A DNA stretch of 64,000 bases from Dyella sp. S184 (GTDB lineage: Bacteria; Pseudomonadota; Gammaproteobacteria; Xanthomonadales; Rhodanobacteraceae). The notes beneath the pieces are model-generated. The model made no database searches, was not told the origin of the DNA, and saw nothing but the letters and a program-made list of their open reading frames with translations. The stretch is taken from NCBI RefSeq assembly GCF_009766065.1, contig NZ_LMUE01000017.1:157662-221661 (forward strand), written 5' to 3'. Position numbers and translations under genes: made by a program. Of this stretch, positions 1 to 7,812 are shown piece after piece (the stretch's first letter is position 1; each line of letters starts with the position of its first letter).

Positions 1-148
1 GCTGCTGTCATCGCACGGACACGAGCTGGAGATCGGCGCTTTTCTGGCGGAACAGGAACGCGTCGAGCTGTCGAAGAAACTCATGGTGTTGCTGGCTGAT
101 TTCAATGGCCCGCCACGCGAACAGGTTCAACAAAGGTGCAAGACATGA
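1..148 (+). CDS. DUF2244 family protein, C-terminal fragment
   Basis: This is an open frame running in from the left edge (reading from base 2) to a TGA at 146-148. The visible 48 residues include IGAFLAEQERVELSKKL, which resembles the C-terminal end of DUF2244 proteins. In xanthomonads and related bacteria a DUF2244 gene commonly sits just upstream of coxB, and its biochemical role is unknown. The stop overlaps the ATG of the next gene (ATGA), which suggests translational coupling with the oxidase operon. The start and the N-terminal membrane part lie outside the window, so the family call rests on a short tail plus context. Confidence 0.6.
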   Translation, partial: LLSSHGHELEIGAFLAEQERVELSKKLMVLLADFNGPPREQVQQRCKT

Positions 149-1080
149 CATCTGGCGGCATCAGGCGATCATTCACGGCATGGGCGGCACTTGCCCTTGC
201 GCTGTTCGGCGGCGCGGCTCAGGCCAATCCGCATCCGTACCAGCTGAACATGCAGCGCGGCGTGAGCACCTGGTCACAGGTGCCCTATGACCTGAACAAC
301 ATATCGCTCGGCGTGTGCGTGGTGATCGGCATCCTGGTGTTCGGCGCGATGTTCATCGCCATGTTCCGCTTCCGCAAATCGCGCGGCGCGGTGGCCGAGA
401 AGTGGTCGCACAACACCATGCTGGAAATCGTCTGGACCACGGTCCCGGTGATCATCCTGATCGTGCTGGCCTACCTGGCGACCGGCGGCATTACCTCCTG
501 GTCCGACACCACCGGTTCGCAGATGACGGTCAAGGTCACCGGCTACCAGTGGAAGTGGCGCTACGACTACGTCGACTACCTGGGCAAGCCGATCAGCAAG
601 GTCGGCTTCATGTCCAAGCTTGATACGCTGAGCGACCAGACCCGCCAGCTCGGTTCCGGCATGGACCCTTATAAGGTCATGACGGGCGACGAGAACACCT
701 ACCTGCTGAACGTGGACAAGCCGTTAGTGGTGCCGGTCGACACCAAGATCCGCTTCGTGATCACCGGTGCCGACGTGATCCACTCCTGGTGGGTGCCGGC
801 GCTGGGCTGGAAGCTCGATGCGATTCCCGGAATCATCAATGCGGCCTGGACCAACATCACGGTGCCGGGTACGTATCGCGGCCAGTGTGCCGAGCTGTGT
901 GGCCAGGATCACGGCTTCATGCCGATCGTGGTGGTGGCCAAGTCCAAGGCGGATTTCGCCAAGTGGCTGGCCGAGCAGGAGGCGCAGTCGGCAGCACCTG
1001 CCGCGGCACCGGCGGCGGCCTCCACGGCGGCTGCACCGGCGTCCGCCCAGACCGCTGCGGCACCTGCCACGGCCAAGTAA
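145..1080 (+). CDS. coxB: cytochrome c oxidase subunit II (CuA subunit)
   Basis: Accepts electrons from cytochrome c through the binuclear CuA centre and passes them to subunit I of the aa3 oxidase. I chose ATG 145 because AAAGGTG at 133-138 is a well-spaced ribosome binding site; a GTG at 136 would only add three residues. The 311-residue protein has a signal peptide ending near AQANP, two transmembrane helices (about residues 50-75 and 90-115) and a periplasmic cupredoxin domain. CuA ligands are visible: His213 in VIHSWW, then Cys248, Cys252, His256 and Met259 in GQCAELCGQDHGFM. The tail is an Ala/Pro-rich stretch. There is no fused cytochrome c domain, so this is the plain aa3 type rather than caa3. 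It is the first oxidase gene in the operon, 69 bp before subunit I. Confidence 0.97.
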   Translation: MTSGGIRRSFTAWAALALALFGGAAQANPHPYQLNMQRGVSTWSQVPYDLNNISLGVCVVIGILVFGAMFIAMFRFRKSRGAVAEKWSHNTMLEIVWTTVPVIILIVLAYLATGGITSWSDTTGSQMTVKVTGYQWKWRYDYVDYLGKPISKVGFMSKLDTLSDQTRQLGSGMDPYKVMTGDENTYLLNVDKPLVVPVDTKIRFVITGADVIHSWWVPALGWKLDAIPGIINAAWTNITVPGTYRGQCAELCGQDHGFMPIVVVAKSKADFAKWLAEQEAQSAAPAAAPAAASTAAAPASAQTAAAPATAK

Positions 1081-1149
1081 GGCCGATCCCCAGCTACTCG
1101 CAGTCTCATCGCAGTCGCATTCAATATTTCAGGTTAGAGGTGCAAGGCC

Positions 1150-2766
1150 ATGTCCCACGCAGCCACCCATGATCAGCACGATGATCACCACGGCGCGCCG
1201 AAGAGTTTCTTCCAGCGTTGGTGCATGTCCACCAACCACAAGGACATCGGCACGCTGTACCTGGTTTTCGCGCTGGTAATGTTCTTCATCGGCGGCAGTT
1301 TCGCGATGCTGATCCGCGCCGAGCTGTTCACGCCGGGCATGCAGCTGATGCAGCCGTATTTCTTCAACCAGCTGACCACGATGCATGCGCTGGTGATGAT
1401 CTTCGGCGCGATCATGCCGGCCTTCGTCGGCCTCGGTAACTGGATGATCCCGTTGATGGTCGGCGCGCCGGACATGGCATTGCCGCGCATGAACAACCTA
1501 TCGTTCTGGATCCTGCCGTTCGCCTTCACCCTGCTGCTGTCCACCCTGTTCATGGCAGGCGGTGGCCCGGCCGGTGGCTGGACGATGTATCCGCCGCTGT
1601 CACTGCAGAGCGATTCGCTGGCCTATGTGGTGTTCGCGATCCACCTGATGGGCATCAGCTCGATCATGGGCGCGATCAACATCATCGCGACCATCCTCAA
1701 CATGCGCGCGCCCGGCATGGATCTGCTGAAGATGCCGGTATTCGTGTGGAGCTGGCTGATCACGGCGTTCCTGCTGATCGCGGTGATGCCGGTGCTGGCC
1801 GGTGCGGTGACGATGCTGCTCACCGACAAGTACTTCGGCACCAACTTCTTCAACCCGGGCGGCGGCGGTGACCCCGTCCTGTTTCAACATATCTTCTGGT
1901 TCTTCGGGCATCCCGAGGTGTACATCATGATCCTGCCGGCATTCGGGATCATCTCGGAGATCATCCCGACCTTCGCGCGCAAGCCGATCTTCGGCTACAA
2001 GGCGATGGTGTTCGCGATTGCCTCGATCGCTTTCCTCTCGTTCATCGTGTGGGCGCACCACATGTTCGCGGTCGGCTTGCCGATGGGCGCCGAGATCTTC
2101 TTCATGTACGCGACGATGTTGATCGCGGTGCCGACCGGCGTGAAGGTGTTCAACTGGGTCAGCACCATGTGGGGCGGCTCGATGACGTTCGAGACGCCGA
2201 TGCTGTTCGCGATCGCGTTCGTCATCCTGTTCACCATCGGCGGTTTCTCCGGCCTGATGCTGGCGCTGGTACCGGCCGACTTCCAGTACCACGACACCTA
2301 CTTCGTGGTGGCGCATTTCCATTACGTGCTGGTGACCGGCGCGCTGTTCGCGATCATCGCTGCCACGTATTACTGGCTGCCGAAGTGGAGCGGCCGGATG
2401 TACAGCGAGTTCTGGGGCAAGGTGCATTTCTGGAACAGCGTGATCTGGGTCAACGTGCTGTTCTTCCCGCAGCACTTCCTGGGCCTGGCCGGCATGCCGC
2501 GCCGCATCCCGGACTACAACGTGGCGTTCGCCAACTTCAACATGATCAGCTCGATCGGCGGCTTCCTGTTCGGCGCCTCGCAGCTGATCTTCCTCGGCGT
2601 GCTGATCCACGGCGTGTGGTTCTCCAAGAAGAAGGCCACCGACCGCGTGTGGGAAGGTGCCAAGGGCCTGGAGTGGACGGTGCCTTCGCCGGCGCCGCAT
2701 CACACCTTCGAGGTGCCGCCGGTGATTCACGACGACGAACTGGCGCACGGCCACGTCAACGATTGA
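1150..2766 (+). CDS. ctaD: cytochrome c oxidase subunit I (heme a/a3-CuB)
   Basis: Catalytic subunit that reduces oxygen to water and pumps protons. The length of 538 residues is normal for the heme-copper oxidase A family. Ligands can be placed: His79 (TTMHALVM) and His391 for low-spin heme a, His389 for heme a3, and His254 with His303/His304 (WAHHMF) for CuB. HPEVY at 254-258 carries the glutamate of the D-channel and the tyrosine that cross-links to a CuB histidine, which marks the A1 type of oxidase. About twelve membrane helices are apparent. A ribosome binding site (AGAGGTG) precedes ATG 1150. It is cotranscribed with coxB and followed by a small membrane-protein gene instead of the usual ctaG. 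Confidence 0.98.
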   Translation: MSHAATHDQHDDHHGAPKSFFQRWCMSTNHKDIGTLYLVFALVMFFIGGSFAMLIRAELFTPGMQLMQPYFFNQLTTMHALVMIFGAIMPAFVGLGNWMIPLMVGAPDMALPRMNNLSFWILPFAFTLLLSTLFMAGGGPAGGWTMYPPLSLQSDSLAYVVFAIHLMGISSIMGAINIIATILNMRAPGMDLLKMPVFVWSWLITAFLLIAVMPVLAGAVTMLLTDKYFGTNFFNPGGGGDPVLFQHIFWFFGHPEVYIMILPAFGIISEIIPTFARKPIFGYKAMVFAIASIAFLSFIVWAHHMFAVGLPMGAEIFFMYATMLIAVPTGVKVFNWVSTMWGGSMTFETPMLFAIAFVILFTIGGFSGLMLALVPADFQYHDTYFVVAHFHYVLVTGALFAIIAATYYWLPKWSGRMYSEFWGKVHFWNSVIWVNVLFFPQHFLGLAGMPRRIPDYNVAFANFNMISSIGGFLFGASQLIFLGVLIHGVWFSKKKATDRVWEGAKGLEWTVPSPAPHHTFEVPPVIHDDELAHGHVND

Positions 2767-2824
2767 CCCTCCACAGGGCACTCACACTGGAAACGGTGGT
2801 GAGGCGCCCAGAGCAGCGATTCAC

Positions 2825-2971
2825 ATGGCGCAACCGAAAATGCAGCAAGCAGTGACTGACCAGTTCGATGCGGACCGCCGCAAGGGTGTGCGGCGCACCG
2901 TGACGATCCTTGTCGTGATCGTGGCCGCGTTCTTCCTGGTGTCGTTCGTGCAGATCATGCTGATGAAATAG
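2825..2971 (+). CDS. small single-pass membrane protein in the oxidase operon
   Basis: A 48-residue frame, ATG 2825 to TAG 2971, lying between subunits I and III. It starts MAQPKMQQAVTDQF, has a basic patch (RRKGVRR, about 19-25) and then one hydrophobic helix (about 26-46), ending QIMLMK. The positive-inside rule places the N-terminus in the cytoplasm. Small oxidase assembly proteins of this size occur between ctaD and ctaG in other proteobacteria, so an assembly role is reasonable but inferred. It also occupies the spot where Cox11/CtaG is normally found and looks like a membrane anchor without any copper-binding domain. No cysteine or histidine is present. Confidence 0.6.
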   Translation: MAQPKMQQAVTDQFDADRRKGVRRTVTILVVIVAAFFLVSFVQIMLMK

Positions 2972-3087
2972 CGGTACCGCAGTCGCGACATGTTTTTCTT
3001 CAACCGGTCATGTCTGACGACCGGCATGCAGTTCCCCGGTCGGCCTGACGGGGTTAAGTCATCAAGAGAAATCCACGGGGTCTCACC

Positions 3088-3975
3088 ATGGGTCAGCAGC
3101 ACGACGCTTACTTTGTTCCGGCCAAGAGCTACTGGCCGTTCGTGGCCGCAGTGGTCATGTTCACCACCGTGTTCGGTGCCGCGCACTGGCTGAATGCGGA
3201 GCCTGGCGATGCCGGCTTCGGCAAGACCGTGTTGCTCATCGGCGTGATCGGCGTGCTGGGCATGTTCTTCGGCTGGTTCCGCTCGGTGATCAACGAGTCG
3301 CTGGCCGGCAACTACAACCACCAGGTGGACACCTCGTTCCGCATGGGCATGATGTGGTTCATCTTCTCCGAGGTGATGTTCTTCGGTGCGTTCTTCGGCG
3401 CGCTGTTCTACATCCGCATGTTCTCGGTGCCGTGGCTCGGCGGTACCGGCCATGGCACGCTGACCCATGAGTTCCTGTGGAGCAATTACGCCGCCTCCTG
3501 GGGCGCCAATGGCGGCAATGGCCCGCAACATATCGGCGGTACTTTCAGTACCGTACCGGCATGGGGCCTGCCGCTGCTGAACACGCTGATCCTGCTCAGC
3601 TCCAGCGTAACCGTGACGATCGCGCATCACGCGCTGCGCGCGGGCCATCGCGGCAAGATCCTGGTGTTCCTGGGTCTCACCGTGCTGTTGGGCGCGCTGT
3701 TCCTGAACTTCCAGGCGCACGAGTACATCGAGGCCTACAAGGAACTGAACCTGACCCTGCACAGTGGCGTCTACGGTTCGACCTTCTTCCTGCTGACCGG
3801 TTTCCATGGCCTGCACGTGACGCTGGGCACGATCATGCTGGCGGTGATCTGGTTCCGCGTGCTGAAGGGTCACTTCAACAAGGACCACCACTTCGGCTTC
3901 GAGGCGGTGGCCTGGTACTGGCATTTCGTCGACGTGGTCTGGCTCGGCCTGTTCATGTTCGTCTATATTCTCTGA
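3088..3975 (+). CDS. ctaE: cytochrome c oxidase subunit III
   Basis: Third core subunit of the aa3 oxidase; it stabilises subunit I and supports sustained proton uptake. The 295 residues are highly hydrophobic, with about seven helices, and the family end motif EAVAWYWHFVDVVWLGLF is present near the C-terminus. HEYIEAYKELNLTLHSGVYG and the HGLHVTLGT segment are also typical. The start at ATG 3088 gives MGQQHDAYFVPAKSYWP, a usual subunit III N-terminus. The ribosome binding site is weak. The gene ends 20 bp before a strong bidirectional terminator, which closes the structural-gene part of the oxidase cluster. Confidence 0.97.
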   Translation: MGQQHDAYFVPAKSYWPFVAAVVMFTTVFGAAHWLNAEPGDAGFGKTVLLIGVIGVLGMFFGWFRSVINESLAGNYNHQVDTSFRMGMMWFIFSEVMFFGAFFGALFYIRMFSVPWLGGTGHGTLTHEFLWSNYAASWGANGGNGPQHIGGTFSTVPAWGLPLLNTLILLSSSVTVTIAHHALRAGHRGKILVFLGLTVLLGALFLNFQAHEYIEAYKELNLTLHSGVYGSTFFLLTGFHGLHVTLGTIMLAVIWFRVLKGHFNKDHHFGFEAVAWYWHFVDVVWLGLFMFVYIL

Positions 3976-3995
3976 TTCGGCAGTACTGACTCAGG

Positions 3996-4030
3996 CAACA
4001 AAAAGCCCGCCATTGGCGGGCTTTTTGTTG
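3996..4030. terminator. bidirectional intrinsic terminator after ctaE
   Basis: A perfect 16-bp inverted repeat (CAACAAAAAGCCCGCC and its complement) with a 3-nt ATT loop. The A-run on the left and T-run on the right make it a rho-independent terminator on both strands. It serves ctaE on the plus strand and the convergent DUF2909 gene on the minus strand. Confidence 0.93.
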
Positions 4031-4120
4031 TAGCGAGGAACCACTCAACGTTTGCCGCAGTCAGCCGCCATATCGCGCGATTTGTCGCGGGGCCGCAGTG
4101 CCGACAGTAGCCGGGTACAA

Positions 4121-4354
4121 TTACTGGCCGATGTCGTGGGGATGCAGCCAACCCATCCAGATGCCAAACGCGACCATGCCAATCAGCACCAGTGACAGGC
4201 CGATGCGACGGGTCAGCGCCCACACGGTGCGCTTGTCGTCGTCCTTGTCGGTCATCATGAAGTACAGCGCCTGGCCGAGGCTGAAAATAACCACCAGCAG
4301 CATCACCACCAGCGCACATTTGTAGATGGTTTCCACGTGATTGATCCGATCCAT
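4121..4354 (-). CDS. DUF2909 family twin-transmembrane protein
   Basis: A 77-residue protein with two hydrophobic helices (about 12-30 and 50-70) separated by a short charged loop (MMTDKDDDKRTVW). It matches the DUF2909 / twin-transmembrane type that sits between subunit III and SURF1 in many gammaproteobacteria. I chose ATG 4354 (MDRINHVETIYK); the frame is open further upstream but that extension is not hydrophobic and runs over the SURF1 start. It is unusual in lying on the strand opposite to the cox genes, divergent from SURF1, with 41 bp between the start codons. Function unknown; a role in oxidase assembly is suggested only by location. Confidence 0.75.
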   Translation of the reverse strand: MDRINHVETIYKCALVVMLLVVIFSLGQALYFMMTDKDDDKRTVWALTRRIGLSLVLIGMVAFGIWMGWLHPHDIGQ

Positions 4355-4395
4355 TTCGACAACGGCAGTATAGCGATCGCCGGCGGGCACGCCGC

Positions 4396-5157
4396 GTGAT
4401 CCGGTTTCGCCGTCCGTCATGGTGGGCCATCCTGCTGACCGCGGCTGGCGCCTTGCTGTTCATACGTTTGGGCGTCTGGCAGCTGCACCGCGCCGACTTC
4501 AAGGAAGCACTTCTGCGGCGGTATGCCGCATCGGCTTCCGCGCCCCGGCAGGACTTCGCCAAGGTGGCCGAGATGCCACCCGCCGATGGGTTTCCAAGGG
4601 TGCAGGTAGATGGCCGTTATCTGGTCGATCGGCTGTATCTGCTGGACAACCCGCAGCATGACGAGCGCGGCGGGGTGGAAGTCTTTGCGCCGTTCGTGGT
4701 GCGCGATCAAGCGCAACCTCTGCTGCTGGTGGATCTCGGTTTCCTGCCGGGCAATGGCACGGCGCAGGTGCCGCAATTGCCGCCGTTGCCCACTGGTGAG
4801 GTCAGCCTGGAGGGCTTGTACGTGCCGCCGCCGCCGCTCGGTTTCGAAATGGGTGGCGATGCGCTGGCGCGGCAGACCCAATGGCCGAAGAGCAGCATCT
4901 TCCTGGATCCAGTGGCAGTCGCCCGCGACCTCGGCCGCCCGCTGTATCCGCGCGTGCTGGCGCTGGATGCCGATCCGGCCTCGATCTATGTGCGCGTGCA
5001 CACACTCGACTTTTCCTCGATGCCGCCGGCACGGCACCGGGCCTATGCGTTCCAGTGGTTCTCGTTTGCGATCGCGGCGGTGGTGATCCTGCTGGTGCTC
5101 AATCGCAAGCGCAAGCCACGCGAATCCCGTCCTCCGAATGACGATGAAGTCCGATGA
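4396..5157 (+). CDS. SURF1 family cytochrome oxidase assembly protein
   Basis: Membrane protein that helps deliver heme a to subunit I during oxidase assembly. The 253-residue product has the family layout: an N-terminal helix (about 9-26, ending LGVWQLHRADFK), a large periplasmic domain with a YLLDNP-like segment, and a C-terminal helix (about 222-240) followed by a basic tail. The start is GTG 4396 (MIRFRRPSWWAI); no in-frame ATG fits. The gene overlaps the next one by 4 bp (ATGA), so SURF1, the CxxxC protein, ctaA and ctaB form one assembly operon. Confidence 0.93.
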   Translation: MIRFRRPSWWAILLTAAGALLFIRLGVWQLHRADFKEALLRRYAASASAPRQDFAKVAEMPPADGFPRVQVDGRYLVDRLYLLDNPQHDERGGVEVFAPFVVRDQAQPLLLVDLGFLPGNGTAQVPQLPPLPTGEVSLEGLYVPPPPLGFEMGGDALARQTQWPKSSIFLDPVAVARDLGRPLYPRVLALDADPASIYVRVHTLDFSSMPPARHRAYAFQWFSFAIAAVVILLVLNRKRKPRESRPPNDDEVR

Positions 5158-5723
5158 ATACTGTTGATCCGAAATCGTTGCGCCGCAGCCGGATGTTCCT
5201 GCTCCTGATCGCGCTGGTGTTTGCCGCGCCGATGATCGCGGCCGGCTTGCTCACCTGGAGTGGCTGGCAACCGGGTGCCAAGGGCAATGGTCAGCCGATC
5301 CAGCCACAACGAAATTTCGTCGACGAGAAGCTGCAGGTGCAGCTGGCCGATGGCCAGGCCTATGCCTGGCGCGACAGCGAGCCGCGCATGACCCTGGTGG
5401 CGCTGGCTGGTCCCGGCTGCGCGAAGGAATGTCTGGCGACGCTGACCAGCATGGCGGCCGCGCGCGTCACGCTCAACCGCAACCAGTCGCGCCTGCGCCT
5501 GCTGTATCTGGGCACACCGCCGGCGGATGACGATCGCGATGGCATGAAGAACTACTGGCAGCTCGGCAGCGATGTCGATGGCAAGCTCGCCATGTATCGA
5601 CCGACCACACCGGACAGTGTCAGCGCCGTACTGGTGGAATCCGATGGCACGGCGTTGTCGCTGTACCCTGCGGGCTTCGATCCCTCCGGTTTGCGCAAGG
5701 ATCTGCAGAAGGTGATCAAGTAA
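5154..5723 (+). CDS. membrane-anchored CxxxC protein of the oxidase assembly operon
   Basis: A 189-residue protein with one N-terminal helix (about 14-36) and a periplasmic domain. GPGCAKEC at 86-93 gives a CxxxC pair (Cys89, Cys93), the spacing of Sco copper chaperones, and the surrounding strand-then-helix pattern (TLVALAG before, LATLTSM after) looks like a thioredoxin-type fold. The whole protein contains no histidine, so the third copper ligand of real Sco proteins is missing. Related proteins sit at this place in Pseudomonas and xanthomonad cox clusters and are annotated as hypothetical. It overlaps SURF1 and ctaA by a few bases, so coordinated expression is near certain. Thiol-disulfide handling of CuA cysteines is one possible role, inferred. 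Confidence 0.7.
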   Translation: MNTVDPKSLRRSRMFLLLIALVFAAPMIAAGLLTWSGWQPGAKGNGQPIQPQRNFVDEKLQVQLADGQAYAWRDSEPRMTLVALAGPGCAKECLATLTSMAAARVTLNRNQSRLRLLYLGTPPADDDRDGMKNYWQLGSDVDGKLAMYRPTTPDSVSAVLVESDGTALSLYPAGFDPSGLRKDLQKVIK

Positions 5724-6898
5724 TGCCGTCGCGTACCCTGAAGATCCTGCGTAGCCTGTCGCTGCTGGCGGCGGTGTTCGCGCTCGGGCTGGTGATGTTC
5801 GGCGCGTTCGTGCGGCTGTCCAATGCCGGCCTGTCTTGCCCGGACTGGCCGACCTGTTACGGCCAGGCGACTTGGCCGCAGCACGCGCAGGCGGTGGCCA
5901 AGGCCGACGCAGCCTTCCCTGAGCGCCCGTATGAGGCGCACAAGGCGTGGCGCGAGCAGGTGCATCGCTTCCTCGCTGGCACGCTCGGCGTACTGGTGCT
6001 GGTGCTGGCACTGCTGGCGAGCTGGCGTCGGCGCGGCGCGCAGCTGGCGATCATCGTTGCTGCGGTGTTTGCAGCCGTCGGGGTCGGTTTGTACATCAGC
6101 GGTGAGCATCGGTGGTCGTCGTTGCTGGCGGCGTGTGCGATCGCGCTGCCGCTGTTCGCCGCGATCTCACTGCGCCGACCGGGCGCGTGGCGGATCAGCG
6201 TGCTGGCGCTGGCGGTGATCATCTTCCAGGCGATGCTCGGCATGTGGACGGTGACCTTGCTGCTGAAGCCGATCGTGGTGATGGGCCATCTGCTCGGCGG
6301 CATGACCACGTTCGCGCTGCTGGCGTATGCGGCGCTGCGTTTTGCCGGCATCGGGGCGCCGGACGATCGGCTGGCCGATCTGCGCCGACCAGTAGCGATC
6401 GGTGTGGTGCTGCTGTTCTGCCAGATCGCGCTGGGCGGCTGGACCTCGGCGAACTATGCGGCACTGGCTTGTGGCTACGGCCCCGGTTCGTTTCCGCAGT
6501 GCCTCAATCAGTGGGCACCGCCGACGGATTTCCATCAGGGCTTCGTGCTGTGGCGTGGCATTGGCGTCAATTACGAAGGCGGCGTATTGGACATGGCGGC
6601 GCGCAGTGCGATCCAGCTCGTGCATCGGCTCGGCGCGTTGGTGGTGTTCTGTTATCTCGGCTGGTTGTCGCACAAGCTGGCGCGGCGTGGCCTGCGCGTC
6701 TTTGGCATCGCGATCGTCGTGGTGCTGGTGAGTCAGGTATTGCTGGGTATCAGCAATGTGTACTTCGGGCTGCCGCTGGCGGTGGCAACCGCGCACAATG
6801 GCGTGGCCGCACTGTTGCTGTTCACCCTGCTGGCCACACTGGCGCGTACCCAGCGTCGTCATGACGAGTCGATGTCCCTGTCGCTGGAGCCACGTTGA
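5723..6898 (+). CDS. ctaA: heme A synthase (COX15/CtaA family)
   Basis: Oxidises the C8 methyl group of heme O to give heme A, the cofactor of the upstream aa3 oxidase. The 391-residue protein has eight predicted membrane helices in two four-helix bundles. Conserved heme-ligand histidine segments are visible in both halves: [11 protein letters not shown] near residue 75, MGHLLGGM near 190, QLVHRLG near 300 and [11 protein letters not shown] near 360. The ATG at 5723 shares its A with the stop codon of the previous gene (TAATG), so the two are translationally coupled. Long Cox15-type proteins like this one are usual in proteobacteria. Confidence 0.95.
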   Translation: MPSRTLKILRSLSLLAAVFALGLVMFGAFVRLSNAGLSCPDWPTCYGQATWPQHAQAVAKADAAFPERPYEAHKAWREQVHRFLAGTLGVLVLVLALLASWRRRGAQLAIIVAAVFAAVGVGLYISGEHRWSSLLAACAIALPLFAAISLRRPGAWRISVLALAVIIFQAMLGMWTVTLLLKPIVVMGHLLGGMTTFALLAYAALRFAGIGAPDDRLADLRRPVAIGVVLLFCQIALGGWTSANYAALACGYGPGSFPQCLNQWAPPTDFHQGFVLWRGIGVNYEGGVLDMAARSAIQLVHRLGALVVFCYLGWLSHKLARRGLRVFGIAIVVVLVSQVLLGISNVYFGLPLAVATAHNGVAALLLFTLLATLARTQRRHDESMSLSLEPR

Positions 6899-6899
6899 G

Positions 6900-7802
6900 A
6901 TGGAGCTATTCCACGAATACCTGCAACTGACCAAGCCGCGCGTCGTCGCGCTGCTGGTGTTCTGCGCGGTAATCGGCATGTTTCTCGCCGTGCCGGGCAT
7001 CCCGCCATGGCGCGCGCTGGTGTTCGGCACGCTGGGCATCTGGATGGCCTCCGGCTCGGCCGCTGCCTTCAACCATCTGATCGATGAACGCATCGACAAG
7101 CTGATGGCGCGCACCGCGCGGCGTCCGCTGGCCACCGGCTCGCTCACCCCACGCCAGGTGCTGGTGTTCGCTGTGCTGCTGGGCATCGCCTCGATGCTGG
7201 TGCTGGCGTTGCTGGTCAACCTGCTCACCGCGTTGCTCACCTTCGGCGGGCTGATCGGTTACGCACTGGTGTACACCGCTTATCTCAAGCGCGCCACGCC
7301 GCAAAACATCGTGATCGGCGGTCTCGCCGGGGCGATTCCGCCGGTGCTGGGCTGGACGGCGGTTACCGGTCATCTGCACGCGTTCGCCTTGCAGCTGTGC
7401 CTGATCATCTTCGTGTGGACGCCGCCGCATTTCTGGGCACTGGCGATCTTCCGTCGCGACGATTACGCACGGGCGCAGGTGCCGATGCTGCCGGTCACCC
7501 ATGGCATCGTGTACACCCGCTGGCATGTGTTGTTCTACACCGTGCTGCTGGTGCTGGTGACCCTGCTGCCGGCGCTGACCGGAATGAGCGGCCTGATCTA
7601 TCTGGGCGGCGCGATCGTGCTCGACGTGGGCTTCCTGTATTACGCCGTACGCTTGCTGAATCCGCCGGACGAGATGTTCCCGATGAAGGTGTTCAAGTAC
7701 TCGATCGTGTACCTGATGGCGCTGTTTGCGTTCCTGCTGGCCGACCACTGGCTGGTCGGGCCGATGGTGCAGCACGGGCTGGTGTTCCAGCCCGCGAGCT
7801 GA
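6900..7802 (+). CDS. ctaB: protoheme IX farnesyltransferase (heme O synthase)
   Basis: Transfers a farnesyl group from farnesyl diphosphate to the vinyl group of heme B, making heme O for CtaA. ATG 6900 lies 1 bp after the ctaA stop (TGAGATG) and gives a 300-residue protein starting [15 protein letters not shown], the usual CtaB beginning; an open frame upstream of it inside ctaA is a shadow. UbiA-family motifs are clear: [19 protein letters not shown] (prenyl diphosphate and Mg2+ binding) and the [12 protein letters not shown] segment. About eight helices. Last gene of the assembly operon, ending 10 bp from the convergent sulfotransferase gene. Confidence 0.96.
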   Translation: MELFHEYLQLTKPRVVALLVFCAVIGMFLAVPGIPPWRALVFGTLGIWMASGSAAAFNHLIDERIDKLMARTARRPLATGSLTPRQVLVFAVLLGIASMLVLALLVNLLTALLTFGGLIGYALVYTAYLKRATPQNIVIGGLAGAIPPVLGWTAVTGHLHAFALQLCLIIFVWTPPHFWALAIFRRDDYARAQVPMLPVTHGIVYTRWHVLFYTVLLVLVTLLPALTGMSGLIYLGGAIVLDVGFLYYAVRLLNPPDEMFPMKVFKYSIVYLMALFAFLLADHWLVGPMVQHGLVFQPAS

Positions 7803-7812
7803 GCGCCGCGTT

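Noticed and set aside
1600-2781. Long open frame on the minus strand opposite ctaD (393 codons), with similar long antisense frames opposite the Na/Pi gene (13058-14719) and the RND pump (16062-17621)
   Set aside because: They mirror strongly conserved genes, encode His/Arg/Gln-rich low-complexity proteins, and arise from high GC at third positions.
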